A stretch of 23,475 nt of DNA from Deltaproteobacteria bacterium RIFCSPHIGHO2_12_FULL_43_9 (GTDB lineage Bacteria; Bdellovibrionota; O2-12-FULL-43-9), in assembly GCA_001798265.1 (NCBI GenBank), contig MGRR01000064.1, positions 1-23,475 of the forward strand, read 5' to 3'. The position numbers were made by a program, and so were the translations under genes. Under the pieces are notes generated by a model. It was not told where the DNA came from. It did no database searches and worked only from the letters and a program-made list of their open reading frames with translations. Positions 1 through 10,708 of this stretch are shown here, piece after piece (position 1 is the stretch's first letter; every line of letters starts with the position of its first letter).

Positions 1-1956
<1,956 letters not shown>

Positions 1957-1963
1957 TAAATAC

Positions 1964-3472
1964 TCATTTCTCTAGGGAAAATGTTTTATCAAACTCTTCC
2001 AGCGCTCTGCTTAATTCATCTTTGAATTCATCAATCTTTTTACTTTTTAACCCTTCCAGTGTCTCTGCATACCTTACTCGCATAAAGTCAAGGAGCTCCT
2101 GTTCATACCTCCTTAATGCCGAAACAGCATATTTATCCACCCAACCATTAGCTGCCGCATAAATTATAACGACTTGCTCCCCAACCTTATAAGGGGTGTA
2201 CTGTCCCTGTTTTAGAATCTCCGTCAATCTTGCTCCTCTGGCCAATTGTTCCCTTGTTGCTTTATCCAGGTCACTACCAAATTGTGCAAAGGCAGCAAGC
2301 TCCCGATACTGTGCAAGGGATAGCCTAAGTGTTCCGGCAATCTTTTTCATTGAGGAAACCTGCGCGTTCCCTCCAACCCTGGAGACAGAAAGTCCAACGT
2401 TAACGGCTGGGCGCTGACCAGCATTGAAAAGGTCAGAATCCAAAACTATCTGTCCATCTGTAATAGAGATAACATTGGTTGGAATATATGCTGATACGTC
2501 TCCTGCCTGGGTCTCTATAATCGGAAGGGCCGTCAATGAACCACCACCCTTGTCATTACTCATCTTTGCGGCACGCTCCAAAAGTCGTGAGTGCAAATAA
2601 AATACATCCCCCGGATATGCCTCGCGTCCAGGAGGTCTCCGTAAAAGGAGCGATAGCTGTCTATATGCCTGCGCATGTTTGGTTAAATCATCATAAATGC
2701 ACAATGCATGCTTTCCGCTATCTCTAAAAAATTCACCCATGGTTACACCAGCGTAAGGCGCAACATATTGAAGTGGCGCAGGCAAAGATGCGGTAGCAGC
2801 AATTACCGTGGTAAACTCCATTGCCCCATATTGCTTTAACTTCTCAACAACCTGCGCGACGGTAGATTGTTTTTGTCCGATGGCAACATAAAAGCAGTGA
2901 ACATCCTGCCCTCTTTGATTAATAATGGTATCAATAGCAATTGCGGTTTTCCCTGTCTGTCTGTCCCCGATGATTAATTCCCTCTGCCCCCGCCCAATGG
3001 GAATCATCGAATCAATCGCCTTAATACCGGTTTGAAGCGGTTCTTTTACGGGTTGACGATAAATAATCCCCGGGGCCTTAATCTCTACTTTTCGTTTCTC
3101 TTTGGCATTTATTGCACCTAATCCATCTAGTGGATTTCCGAGTGGGTCTACTACCCTGCCAATCAGTGCTTCCCCTACTGGGACCTCGAATATTCTTCCG
3201 GTCCTTTTAACGGTATTTCCCTCTTCAATATGTCTATCCTCTCCCATGATGGCAACGCCAACATTGTCCTCTTCCAGGTTCAAAACGACACCAAATATAT
3301 CTCCCGGAAACTCAACAAGCTCTCCTGCCTGGACATTATCAAGGCCGTAAATCCTAGCTACCCCGTCTCCTACGGAAAGAACGCTGCCAACCTCTTTTAC
3401 CTCAACCTGTTTTCCGTAGTCCCGGATCTGCATTTTTATAATGCGACTTATTTCATCTGCCTGAATTTGCAT
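1964..3472 (-). CDS. atpA: F1Fo ATP synthase subunit alpha
   Basis: Non-catalytic nucleotide-binding subunit of the F1 hexamer. From the ATG at 3472 it gives 502 residues, the normal length, starting MQIQADEIS as in the family. A longer reading to 3538 would add 22 residues inside atpH and is not supported by homology. The chosen ATG has GGGAG about 10 bases upstream and lies 4 bases after the atpH stop. Walker A is GDRQTGKT (169-176), the same numbering as E. coli. The arginine finger is in SVSRVGG, which completes the catalytic sites on beta. Intact, with no unusual residues seen. Confidence 0.97.
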   Translation of the reverse strand: MQIQADEISRIIKMQIRDYGKQVEVKEVGSVLSVGDGVARIYGLDNVQAGELVEFPGDIFGVVLNLEEDNVGVAIMGEDRHIEEGNTVKRTGRIFEVPVGEALIGRVVDPLGNPLDGLGAINAKEKRKVEIKAPGIIYRQPVKEPLQTGIKAIDSMIPIGRGQRELIIGDRQTGKTAIAIDTIINQRGQDVHCFYVAIGQKQSTVAQVVEKLKQYGAMEFTTVIAATASLPAPLQYVAPYAGVTMGEFFRDSGKHALCIYDDLTKHAQAYRQLSLLLRRPPGREAYPGDVFYLHSRLLERAAKMSNDKGGGSLTALPIIETQAGDVSAYIPTNVISITDGQIVLDSDLFNAGQRPAVNVGLSVSRVGGNAQVSSMKKIAGTLRLSLAQYRELAAFAQFGSDLDKATREQLARGARLTEILKQGQYTPYKVGEQVVIIYAAANGWVDKYAVSALRRYEQELLDFMRVRYAETLEGLKSKKIDEFKDELSRALEEFDKTFSLEK

Positions 3473-3476
3473 GAGG

Positions 3477-4022
3477 TTACAACTCCCTTCTGAAAGAAAG
3501 AGCAAGGCTATCCAGCTGATTTGCAATGCTGGAATCAAAAACCAGGCTCCCTATTTTAAAAACCAATCCACCAATAAGTTGCGGATCGATTTGATACCGT
3601 ACAGATGCTTCGCGATTAGTTAGTGTCTCAAAAACCTTTTCCAGGTTTTTTGAAATCTTCTTATCAACTGGATGCGCGGAAGAAACGTCAATCTGGATCC
3701 TATTGAGCTTACGATCCACTAAACGTTTAAAAATCTTTTCCACCATCTGAACATGATCAAACCTTTTATTTTGTAGTAAAACAAATAAAAATCTCGCCGT
3801 AACATCATCAAGTTTTAAATACTCCGAAACCCCCCTTAAGGTATCCATTCTTTGTTGAATAGGGAAAACCGGGTTTAAGAGTGCGTCTTTAAGCTCTACA
3901 GATATACTTAACGCGGCCGTAATACGGGAAAGACTATCGGCGACTTCCTGTGAAGTATCTTCTTCGCCTGATAATTCAGATAATGCTCTCGCGTAACGCT
4001 TCGCTAGTGATTGACTTGCCAT
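3477..4022 (-). CDS. atpH: F1Fo ATP synthase subunit delta (OSCP)
   Basis: Peripheral-stalk cap that binds the top of the alpha3beta3 head and the b/b' C-termini. The 181-residue product has the typical N-terminal helical domain ([16 protein letters not shown]) and a C-terminal stretch matching the family ([28 protein letters not shown]). The ATG at 4022 lies inside the end of atpF: the two genes overlap by 47 bases in different frames, longer than the usual 4-base overlap. No good internal start removes the overlap without losing the conserved KRYARAL segment. atpA follows after 4 bases. Confidence 0.95.
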   Translation of the reverse strand: MASQSLAKRYARALSELSGEEDTSQEVADSLSRITAALSISVELKDALLNPVFPIQQRMDTLRGVSEYLKLDDVTARFLFVLLQNKRFDHVQMVEKIFKRLVDRKLNRIQIDVSSAHPVDKKISKNLEKVFETLTNREASVRYQIDPQLIGGLVFKIGSLVFDSSIANQLDSLALSFRREL

Positions 4023-4500
4023 ATTTACTCTGCTCTAAATTAGTTAAGGTTTCTTCCTGAAGACCAAAATCGTCATCCTTTGTTAAGTGTTTTTCTAGTT
4101 TCTCCCTGGCAAGATTGATGGCCGCGGATGCGATTTGCCACCGCAGACGGGCCTTGGCCGCTCGAAACTCTTGTTCAGAGGTCCTTTTGGCGGTCACCCT
4201 TATATTTCCTCCCAGATCATTTGCGTCCTGAATCATTCTTTCTCTCATTTTTTGCAAATCTATTTTCATTTGCGACACCATAGAAGATCTCTCTTTTTCT
4301 ACCCCTGTCAATTTATCCCTGAAGGTTACACACATATTCTTCGCATCATTTAATGCGCGGCGGGACTGGTGGATTGTCTCCTTTATATTTGTTCTTCTCG
4401 TCTTGAGCATCCTTAAAAAGGGCGCTTTTGTTGATGAAAAAATTATCCAGGATAAAATTGTCAGCGATATAAACGAAAATAAAATACCCAAAGAAATCAT
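3976..4500 (-). CDS. atpF: F1Fo ATP synthase subunit b
   Basis: Peripheral-stalk subunit of 174 residues. One N-terminal membrane helix is visible (about residues 3-22, GILFSFISLTILSWIIFSS), followed by a long charged helical and coiled-coil region that dimerises with the partner b' and reaches delta. The start ATG at 4500 overlaps the stop of the upstream b' gene in an ATGA arrangement, typical of translational coupling. Sequence similarity to the family is low, as usual for b subunits; the assignment rests on topology and on its place between b' and delta. Its last 47 bases also encode the N-terminus of delta. Confidence 0.92.
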   Translation of the reverse strand: MISLGILFSFISLTILSWIIFSSTKAPFLRMLKTRRTNIKETIHQSRRALNDAKNMCVTFRDKLTGVEKERSSMVSQMKIDLQKMRERMIQDANDLGGNIRVTAKRTSEQEFRAAKARLRWQIASAAINLAREKLEKHLTKDDDFGLQEETLTNLEQSKYGKSITSEALRESII

Positions 4501-4940
4501 GACGCAATTCCTCTTCCAATAATTTTATTGGTGATCTCCTCAGAAAATTGCTCTACCTGAGACGAAAGCTCTTTTGTTACCCTGTGACTCTCTCGGTGTA
4601 TCAGCTCCTCCATTCTCTGGATTTCTGATACAGCTTCCATTTTTGCTTTAGCAACTATCGTATTAACCTCCGATTGATATCTCCTTTTTTCTTCTTCCAA
4701 CATTTTATGGAGTTCAGTGCGTATTCCGTTCATCCTCCCTTCGTATTCATTTTTTAACTCCGCGGCTTTCTGCTGCATGCTTTCCGCCTCTTTTTGAAGC
4801 CCCGTTGTCTCTTCTATACGAAGCTCAATTAATGCTCCGTATGGTTTAAATATAAATTTCGATAAAACCCAAAGCACAGTCCAGAAAACAAGCATCTGGG
4901 GTATTAAGGTCCAATTAGGTAATAAATCATTTAGTGACAT
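4497..4940 (-). CDS. atpF': F1Fo ATP synthase subunit b' (second b-type subunit)
   Basis: Second stalk subunit, 147 residues, with a membrane helix at about residues 10-33 (LIPQMLVFWTVLWVLSKFIF), then the KPYGALIELR junction typical of b/b' proteins and a long charged helix. Tandem b' and b genes imply a heterodimeric stalk, as in cyanobacteria, alphaproteobacteria and many deltaproteobacteria. The ATG at 4940 has no clear Shine-Dalgarno sequence. It is the first atp gene in this cluster, 106 bases after parB. No genes for Fo subunits a or c are present, so these must lie elsewhere, as in Geobacter-type genomes. Confidence 0.92.
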   Translation of the reverse strand: MSLNDLLPNWTLIPQMLVFWTVLWVLSKFIFKPYGALIELRIEETTGLQKEAESMQQKAAELKNEYEGRMNGIRTELHKMLEEEKRRYQSEVNTIVAKAKMEAVSEIQRMEELIHRESHRVTKELSSQVEQFSEEITNKIIGRGIAS

Positions 4941-5046
4941 GATTTAACTTATTGAAATATATAGGTTTTTAAGCAATTAGAAACAGATTTTGGTACCATG
5001 TCGGAGGTACGGAAGTCAAGAATCTATTGTTGAAATAGACGTGCAC

Positions 5047-5958
5047 TTAGGCCGACGGCGCCGAACAATTGCCCGACTGTAATCCTTTTAGATTCTCTAC
5101 TATTCTTGTCAGGTCTTCGTCGTTATAGAATTCAATAATAACCTTCCCTCTCTTGTTTGCCCTCTGATGTATTCTTACCTTTGTTCCAAACAACCTGCAA
5201 AGCTCTGCCGTGATAGCCTCAAGGTGTGGCTGAATTTTTCTGACCTTTAAAATCTTTCTTGGGCCCAGGAATTTTTGGGCCAAGGCTTCAGCATCCCGAA
5301 CGGATAATTGGTGTTTTAATATATGGGTTCTTAATTCAAGTTGAAGATCTCTATTTTCTATTCCCAACAATGCTCTCGCATGCCCCATTGTTAATCTTCC
5401 AGTTACCAAATCATCCTTTATATCCTGTGGTAATTTAAGTAACCGTAAGGAATTAGCTATTGTTGAACGATCCTTTCCCACCCTCCTGGCAATATCATCC
5501 TGTGTATAGTCATATTCGTCTATTAGTCTTGCGTAAGCCTTAGATTCTTCTATGCAGTTCAGATCCTCTCTTTGCACATTTTCTATTAAAGCCAGCTCCA
5601 AAGATTGTCTCTGTGTGGCATTTTGTAAAATTACAGGAATCTTTGTTAATCCCGCACGTTGCGCAGCCCTTAATCTTCGCTCACCAGCAATCAACTCATA
5701 GCCAGAGTCGCTACTTTTAACCAAAATCGGCTGTATAATACCATTTTCTTTAATGGATTGAGCCAACTCCTCCAGGCTCTCATCATTAAATGCAACCCTG
5801 GGTTGCTCTTTATTTGTTTTGATCTGTTCAATTGATAGTTCCAATACCTCTCTTTTATTATCGCGGGCTTCAGACGATCTGTGGTCTGAAGATAATCCTG
5901 GGATTAGGGAGGCTAGGCCTCGTCCAAGACCCCTCGGTTTTTCTACTTCTGCGCCCAT
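5047..5958 (-). CDS. parB: Chromosome partitioning protein ParB (CTP-dependent parS clamp)
   Basis: Centromere-binding protein that loads at parS, slides along DNA as a CTP-dependent clamp, and drives origin segregation with ParA. The 303-residue protein has the N-terminal ParA-contact motif GLGRGL (10-15), the N-domain with GIIQPILV, the CTP-binding motif GERRLRAA (92-99) and ENVQREDLN (126-134), then a helix-turn-helix around 151-173 (YTQDDIARRVGKDRSTIANS). The C-terminal end forms the dimerisation domain. The ATG at 5958 has a strong GAGGTGA ribosome site. It follows parA by 11 bases. Two parS sites lie 0.9 and 3.3 kb away. Confidence 0.97.
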   Translation of the reverse strand: MGAEVEKPRGLGRGLASLIPGLSSDHRSSEARDNKREVLELSIEQIKTNKEQPRVAFNDESLEELAQSIKENGIIQPILVKSSDSGYELIAGERRLRAAQRAGLTKIPVILQNATQRQSLELALIENVQREDLNCIEESKAYARLIDEYDYTQDDIARRVGKDRSTIANSLRLLKLPQDIKDDLVTGRLTMGHARALLGIENRDLQLELRTHILKHQLSVRDAEALAQKFLGPRKILKVRKIQPHLEAITAELCRLFGTKVRIHQRANKRGKVIIEFYNDEDLTRIVENLKGLQSGNCSAPSA

Positions 5959-5969
5959 ATCTCACCTCA

Positions 5970-6770
5970 TTATAGTTCTGGTTGTTTTTCTTTGAATTCT
6001 TCAGGCCGTGAATGTGCCAATACCTCTTGTGCCAAATTAAGATAGCTTTCTGCTCCACGAGAGTTTACGTCATATAATATGATTGGTTTTCCATGACTTG
6101 GACTTTCACCAAGGCGTACATTCCTGGGAATAATTACGTTAAATACCTGTTCCTGAAAGTGTTTTTTGACTTCTGCTGCAACCTGACCGGAGAGATTGTT
6201 ACGGGCGTCATACATTGTAAGTAGTATACCCTCAATCTTTAAGTCTGGATTTAAATTCATTTTAATTAGTGAGACTGTTTTTAACAGCTGCGACAAACCC
6301 TCCATGGCATAATATTCACACTGCAGAGGAACCAAGACCGTATGAGAGGCAGTAAGTGCATTTACTGTTAAGAGCCCAAGTGATGGTGGGCAGTCTATAA
6401 TTATAAAGTCGTATTGGTCATAAATTGGCTCTAAGGCCTGCTTTAAGCGGAGTTCCCTTGCGAATGCGCTTACCAACTCCAGCTCTGCTCCTATAAGATC
6501 ATTGTTCGCTGGAATAAGATGAAGAAGCTCAATCTCCGTGTGGTAAATGAGCTCCACAATTGGGATGTTTGAGACCAGGGCCCTATAAATATTCTTTTCT
6601 TTGATCTCATCTGGCTGTAGGCCAAGCCCGCTCGAGGTGTTTCCCTGCGGATCAAAGTCAATAAGCAAGATCCTTTTTTCAGCTAAAGCCAGAGAGGCCG
6701 AGAGGTTTATGGCGGTAGTTGTCTTCCCTACACCACCCTTTTGGTTTGCTACTGATATTATCCGTGCCAT
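5970..6770 (-). CDS. parA: Chromosome partitioning ATPase ParA
   Basis: Deviant-Walker ATPase that binds nucleoid DNA non-specifically when dimeric with ATP and is released by ParB, moving the origin region. The 266-residue protein has the deviant Walker A KGGVGKTT (11-18, with the signature lysine at 11), the DFDPQGN motif and the Walker B-like IIIDCPPSLG. Its size and N-terminus fit the small chromosomal Soj/ParA type, without an HTH extension. The ATG at 6770 starts the conserved ARIISVANQKGG sequence; only a weak GAG lies upstream. It follows rsmG after 85 bases and precedes parB in the same direction. Confidence 0.97.
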   Translation of the reverse strand: MARIISVANQKGGVGKTTTAINLSASLALAEKRILLIDFDPQGNTSSGLGLQPDEIKEKNIYRALVSNIPIVELIYHTEIELLHLIPANNDLIGAELELVSAFARELRLKQALEPIYDQYDFIIIDCPPSLGLLTVNALTASHTVLVPLQCEYYAMEGLSQLLKTVSLIKMNLNPDLKIEGILLTMYDARNNLSGQVAAEVKKHFQEQVFNVIIPRNVRLGESPSHGKPIILYDVNSRGAESYLNLAQEVLAHSRPEEFKEKQPEL

Positions 6771-6856
6771 GTTGTTGCTCTGCGTTGTGGTTTTATGGGC
6801 CAGTGCTACAGAATTGAATATTACTATTTAGTTTTTAAACGAGCAACAGATTTTCT

Positions 6857-7492
6857 CTATGTTCCACGTGAAACAGTATAGTGCAAGATGCTCCCTCCCC
6901 ATGGAGAGTCGTTTAGGTTGTATTGAATCTTCTTTAATGCAAGCCCATCTATAGGTTCAGTCTCTCTATCTTGCGAGGTAAGGATGAATATCTCCAAATC
7001 ACGCTTTAAATTAGCCTTTATCCCTCGAAAAATCCTGCCGAAGCCTCCTACCCCCCTTAATATCAAGGCATCAGCCTGACTTGTTAGCTCCGGCAACTCT
7101 TCAATTCTTCGTTCATAAATCGATATATTTTCTAGTTTCAAGGCTCTTTTAACTGTTTTAAGAAAAAATGCCCTCTTCTCCCTTGGCTCTACCAGGTTAA
7201 ACGAGGTATTTTCCAGGATAATCGCAAGTGGTACCCCGGGGAATCCTGCACCAGAGCCAATATCGACTATCTTTGACTTATTTCTTAGATAGCGCTCCAG
7301 CACCAGCGAATCAGCAATATGTCTTTCTAATATATTAGATAAATCCCCCTTTGAGATAAGATTAAATTTGTGTGAGTGTTTTGTTATTTCTGATATAAAC
7401 AATTGAAATGCTTCAACTTGCTTATCGGTGAACCCCCTATTAAGCAAGGTTTCTAATCTACTTTTAATTTGATTGATGTCTGTTAGCTTCAC
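6857..7492 (-). CDS. rsmG: 16S rRNA (guanine-N7) methyltransferase RsmG
   Basis: SAM-dependent enzyme that makes m7G527 (E. coli numbering) in 16S rRNA; its loss gives low-level streptomycin resistance in other bacteria. The 211-residue protein has ERHIADSL (56-63) and the SAM-binding glycine loop [11 protein letters not shown] (76-86). The start is GTG at 7492, overlapping the mnmG 3' end by 29 bases, the usual tight coupling. The last codons (TVSRGT, then TAG) are written by a parS site at 6860-6875, so the C-terminus is partly dictated by the partition signal. Confidence 0.96.
   Translation of the reverse strand: MKLTDINQIKSRLETLLNRGFTDKQVEAFQLFISEITKHSHKFNLISKGDLSNILERHIADSLVLERYLRNKSKIVDIGSGAGFPGVPLAIILENTSFNLVEPREKRAFFLKTVKRALKLENISIYERRIEELPELTSQADALILRGVGGFGRIFRGIKANLKRDLEIFILTSQDRETEPIDGLALKKIQYNLNDSPWGGSILHYTVSRGT
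6860..6875. promoter_or_regulatory. parS centromere site 1 (within rsmG 3' end)
   Basis: TGTTCCACGTGAAACA matches the bacterial parS consensus TGTTTCACGTGAAACA at 15 of 16 positions. It lies in the last codons of rsmG, just upstream of parA. It would be a ParB loading site. The same 16-mer occurs again at 9301-9316. Confidence 0.92.
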
Positions 7493-9317
7493 TTCTTCGC
7501 TTTAGATGAACTAAAAGGAGCGAAAGGGCCGCCGGGGTTATCCCCGGAATCCTTGACGCCTGTGCGATTGTTCTGGGGGAGGTTTTTACCAATTTTTGTC
7601 GTACTTCCTCAGATAAACCAGAAACAGCAAGGAAATCAAATGTTTTTGGAATTGCCACACCTTCCAGCTTCTTCATCTTTTCAATCTCTTGGAGCTGTTG
7701 AGCAATGTAGTCTTCGTACTTTATTTTTATCTCCAACACCTCTGATATATTTTCCTCTATGTCAAAACCAGAAAACTCAGACTCCAATAGCTGCGAGAGG
7801 GTAATTTCAGGTCTTTTTAAATAATTATAGGCAGTTACAGCCTTATCGTAATTTTTAATCTTTGATGTACTAAGCCTCTTCTCCCATTCTGATATTCCCT
7901 TCTCCTTCTCTTCCAGAAGCCTCATCCTCTCACCGGAAGCGAGGCCTAGCTTATATCCTTTTTCGGTAAGCCGTAAGTCTGCGTTATCCTCGCGTAAAAC
8001 CAGTCTATATTCAGCTCGAGAGCTAAACATTCTATACGGTTCATCTATGCCAATTGTCACTAAATCATCAATTAAAACACCAATATAGGCATCTGCCCTA
8101 CTTAAAATAAATGGCTCTTTTTCTTTAATAAATAGGGAGGCGTTTATCCCCGCAATTACTCCCTGAGCCGCAGCCTCCTCATATCCACTTGTTCCATTTA
8201 TCTGCCCCGCAAGGAACAATCCCCCGATCCTTTTTGTCTCCAGGGTATGCAAAAGCTCTGTTGGATCTACATAGTCATACTCAATTGCATATCCAGGTCT
8301 GACAATCTCAACATTCTCTAACCCCTCGATTGTTCTTAGCATTTTTTTTTGAACATCAACCGGAAGAGAGGTTGATAATCCATTTGGATACACTTCGTTG
8401 GTATTCAATCCTTCAGGCTCCAGAAATATCTGATGCCTATCCCTGTGAGAGAATCTCTTAACCTTATCCTCAATAGATGGACAATACCGCGGACCAATAC
8501 TCTCTATCTGACCGCTAAAAAGAGGGGATAGGTGGAGGTTTTCCCGAATTATTTCATGGGTCTTTAGATTAGTGTAAGTAATAAAGCATGGGTGCTGTTT
8601 TTGCGTTATCCTTTTCGTTAAGTGGCTAAAAGGTTTTGGATTTTCGTCTCCATACTGTGGCTGAAGTTTATTGAAATTTATCGTCGATCCAAGAAGCCTG
8701 GGGGGCGTCCCGGTTTTAAATCTCCCCATACGAAACCCTAGTGATTTCAACGAATCCGATAGAGTCAATGAAGGCCGGTCCCCTGCCCTTCCAGCTGAAA
8801 CCTTACTTGTCCCAACATGCATTAATCCTCTAAGAAATGTTCCGGTTGTTACGATAACAGCCTTAGACCCAAAGCCTTCTCCAAGTTCGGTTCTTACACC
8901 CGCAATCTTGCCATTTTCTATTAAAATCTCCTCCGCCATATCTTGTTTAAGTTGAAGATTGGGTTCATTTTCGAGGATATTTCGCATCGTTGCTGAATAT
9001 TGATATCTATCACATTGGGCCCTCGAAGAGCGTACCGCAGGCCCCTTTTTGGTATTTAAAACCCTGAATTGTATTCCGGTTCTATCGGTAACCAGAGCCA
9101 TCTCACCACCAAGGGCATCGAGTTCCTTAACCAGATTTCCCTTTGCTAATCCACCGATTGCAGGATTACATGACATCTTTGCAACATGATCTAGGTTTAC
9201 CGTAAGCATCAATGTCTTCATCCCAAGCTTTGCAGAGGCCGCCGCCGCTTCACATCCAGCATGCCCAGCACCAATGACTATTACATCGAATTGATTATCC
9301 TGTTCCACGTGAAACAC
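7464..9317 (-). CDS. mnmG: tRNA uridine-5-carboxymethylaminomethyl modification enzyme MnmG (GidA)
   Basis: FAD-dependent enzyme which, with MnmE, modifies C5 of wobble uridine 34 in certain tRNAs. The 617-residue product is full length. It shows the FAD-binding [11 protein letters not shown] (11-21), CNPAIGG, and the family signature [10 protein letters not shown] followed by HQIFLEPEG. The GTG at 9317 lies 4 bases after the mnmE stop. The first codons (MFHVEQ) are written by a parS site, as in many bacteria. A second possible start is the GTG at 9308, which has AGGTG 6 bases upstream and would remove three residues. It overlaps rsmG by 29 bases. Confidence 0.97.
   Translation of the reverse strand: MFHVEQDNQFDVIVIGAGHAGCEAAAASAKLGMKTLMLTVNLDHVAKMSCNPAIGGLAKGNLVKELDALGGEMALVTDRTGIQFRVLNTKKGPAVRSSRAQCDRYQYSATMRNILENEPNLQLKQDMAEEILIENGKIAGVRTELGEGFGSKAVIVTTGTFLRGLMHVGTSKVSAGRAGDRPSLTLSDSLKSLGFRMGRFKTGTPPRLLGSTINFNKLQPQYGDENPKPFSHLTKRITQKQHPCFITYTNLKTHEIIRENLHLSPLFSGQIESIGPRYCPSIEDKVKRFSHRDRHQIFLEPEGLNTNEVYPNGLSTSLPVDVQKKMLRTIEGLENVEIVRPGYAIEYDYVDPTELLHTLETKRIGGLFLAGQINGTSGYEEAAAQGVIAGINASLFIKEKEPFILSRADAYIGVLIDDLVTIGIDEPYRMFSSRAEYRLVLREDNADLRLTEKGYKLGLASGERMRLLEEKEKGISEWEKRLSTSKIKNYDKAVTAYNYLKRPEITLSQLLESEFSGFDIEENISEVLEIKIKYEDYIAQQLQEIEKMKKLEGVAIPKTFDFLAVSGLSEEVRQKLVKTSPRTIAQASRIPGITPAALSLLLVHLKRRSEANRHQSN
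9301..9316. promoter_or_regulatory. parS centromere site 2 (within mnmG 5' end)
   Basis: TGTTCCACGTGAAACA is identical to the site at 6860-6875 and one base from the parS consensus. It encodes the first residues of MnmG (FHVEQ). Two identical copies 2.4 kb apart next to parAB make function likely. Confidence 0.92.
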
Positions 9318-9321
9318 CTAC

Positions 9322-10659
9322 TCATTTGCCTATGCAAAATTGGCCAAAAATCTCGTCTAAAATATCTAATGTTGAGTTTTTACCAAGAATTTCATCTAGT
9401 TTTCCAACAGCACCATGGATATCCGAAGCAATGATCTCGGCCGGAGCGGAATTACTCAATGAATTAGCCGCCCGATCCAATAAAGTATTTGCCTCCGTAG
9501 CCAAAATTATCTGTCTCGCCGATGTTAGTATTCCATCTTCAATATCACCAATCTCAAGGGTGGCCTTTGACAATATTTTCTCTTTTAATGCATCGATTCC
9601 GATCTTTTCTTTCGCAGAAACAACAAGATCACCACCCTCTTCTTGCCAGCCAGGTTTTAAGTCGCTCTTATTGTAAATATTTATTGTTCTTGGATCTTTA
9701 GAGAACTCATTTGAGGTTAAATTGGTTATGTCTTGTACCAATAATAAGATATCTGCTCTCTCAATCTGCTTATAGGCATGTTCGATCCCTAATATTTCGA
9801 TCTTGTCACCTGTAGGTCTTATGCCGGCTGTATCAACAAAAAGAAGTCTGCTGCCATTAAGAATATGTTCAACCTCAACAGCATCCCTGGTTGTTCCGGG
9901 TAGATCGCTGACTATAACCCTCGATTCATCTATTAACAGATTCAAAATTGTAGATTTACCAACGTTGGTGTCTCCAATAAGAACAACCCTCACCCCGTTT
10001 TTTATCAATCTTCCAGATTTTCCGGTAGATATTAGCGACGACAACCTCTTTCTCGTCGGGTCCAGGATTGAGAGATACTCTCCGGAAGAAAGAAACTCTA
10101 TGGGTTCATTGGGAAAATCAATAGCCGCCTCAAGATACGCAAGTATTTTTATCAATTCATCCCTAACCTCATTAAAAATTCCAGATAGCCTGCCTCCATG
10201 CTGAAGATGAGCTAATGATAAAGCCTTGGTTGTTTGTGCTCTAATTAAATCGTTTAGACCCTCTGCGGAGGTTAAATCCATTTTTCCATTTAGGAATGCC
10301 CGCTGGGTAAACTCTCCTCTTTCTGCTAATCGCACCCCAAGTGAATGCAGTCTTTGTAATACTTGCTCCAGAATAAAAGGATTTCCGTGACAATGAAGCT
10401 CAACCACCTCTTCGCCAGTATAAGACTCTCCAACCGGCATCCAAACAAACAGAAGGTCATCTATCAACTTTTTCTGTTCATCAATAAATTTCCCACGGAC
10501 CAGCATCCTTGGTTTTAGATTTTCAAAATCAAATCCGATGGTTAAACATTTTTTAATTACTTCCAATGAATCTGGACCACTAATACGTATGATTCCAATG
10601 CCACCCGCCCCTGAGGGCGTAGCAACTGCAGCAATTGTATCTTCAATTTGAATACCCAT
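9322..10659 (-). CDS. mnmE: tRNA modification GTPase MnmE (TrmE)
   Basis: GTPase partner of MnmG in wobble-uridine modification. The 445-residue protein has the N-terminal tetrahydrofolate-binding domain (DTIAAVATPSGAGGIGIIRISG), a helical domain, and an inserted G domain with G1 GDTNVGKS (229-236), DLPGTTRD, G3 DTAG (276-279) and G4 NKSD (around 331). It ends with the conserved CIGK, the CxGK motif that supplies the catalytic cysteine. The ATG at 10659 has GGAG 6 bases upstream. Co-transcribed with mnmG, whose start follows the stop by 4 bases. Confidence 0.97.
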   Translation of the reverse strand: MGIQIEDTIAAVATPSGAGGIGIIRISGPDSLEVIKKCLTIGFDFENLKPRMLVRGKFIDEQKKLIDDLLFVWMPVGESYTGEEVVELHCHGNPFILEQVLQRLHSLGVRLAERGEFTQRAFLNGKMDLTSAEGLNDLIRAQTTKALSLAHLQHGGRLSGIFNEVRDELIKILAYLEAAIDFPNEPIEFLSSGEYLSILDPTRKRLSSLISTGKSGRLIKNGVRVVLIGDTNVGKSTILNLLIDESRVIVSDLPGTTRDAVEVEHILNGSRLLFVDTAGIRPTGDKIEILGIEHAYKQIERADILLLVQDITNLTSNEFSKDPRTINIYNKSDLKPGWQEEGGDLVVSAKEKIGIDALKEKILSKATLEIGDIEDGILTSARQIILATEANTLLDRAANSLSNSAPAEIIASDIHGAVGKLDEILGKNSTLDILDEIFGQFCIGK

Positions 10660-10708
10660 TGAATACTCCGTGACTATTCAAGGTACCATAACTCATTGAA
10701 AAGTCTAA

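Noticed and set aside
3473..3538. 22-residue extension of AtpA into atpH
   Set aside because: The family begins at MQIQADEIS; the extension is only the overlapping atpH frame.
4941..5046. Promoter or terminator between parB and atpF'
   Set aside because: A TTGACT is present on the minus strand, but no acceptable -10 sits at the right spacing, and no stem with a T-run was found.
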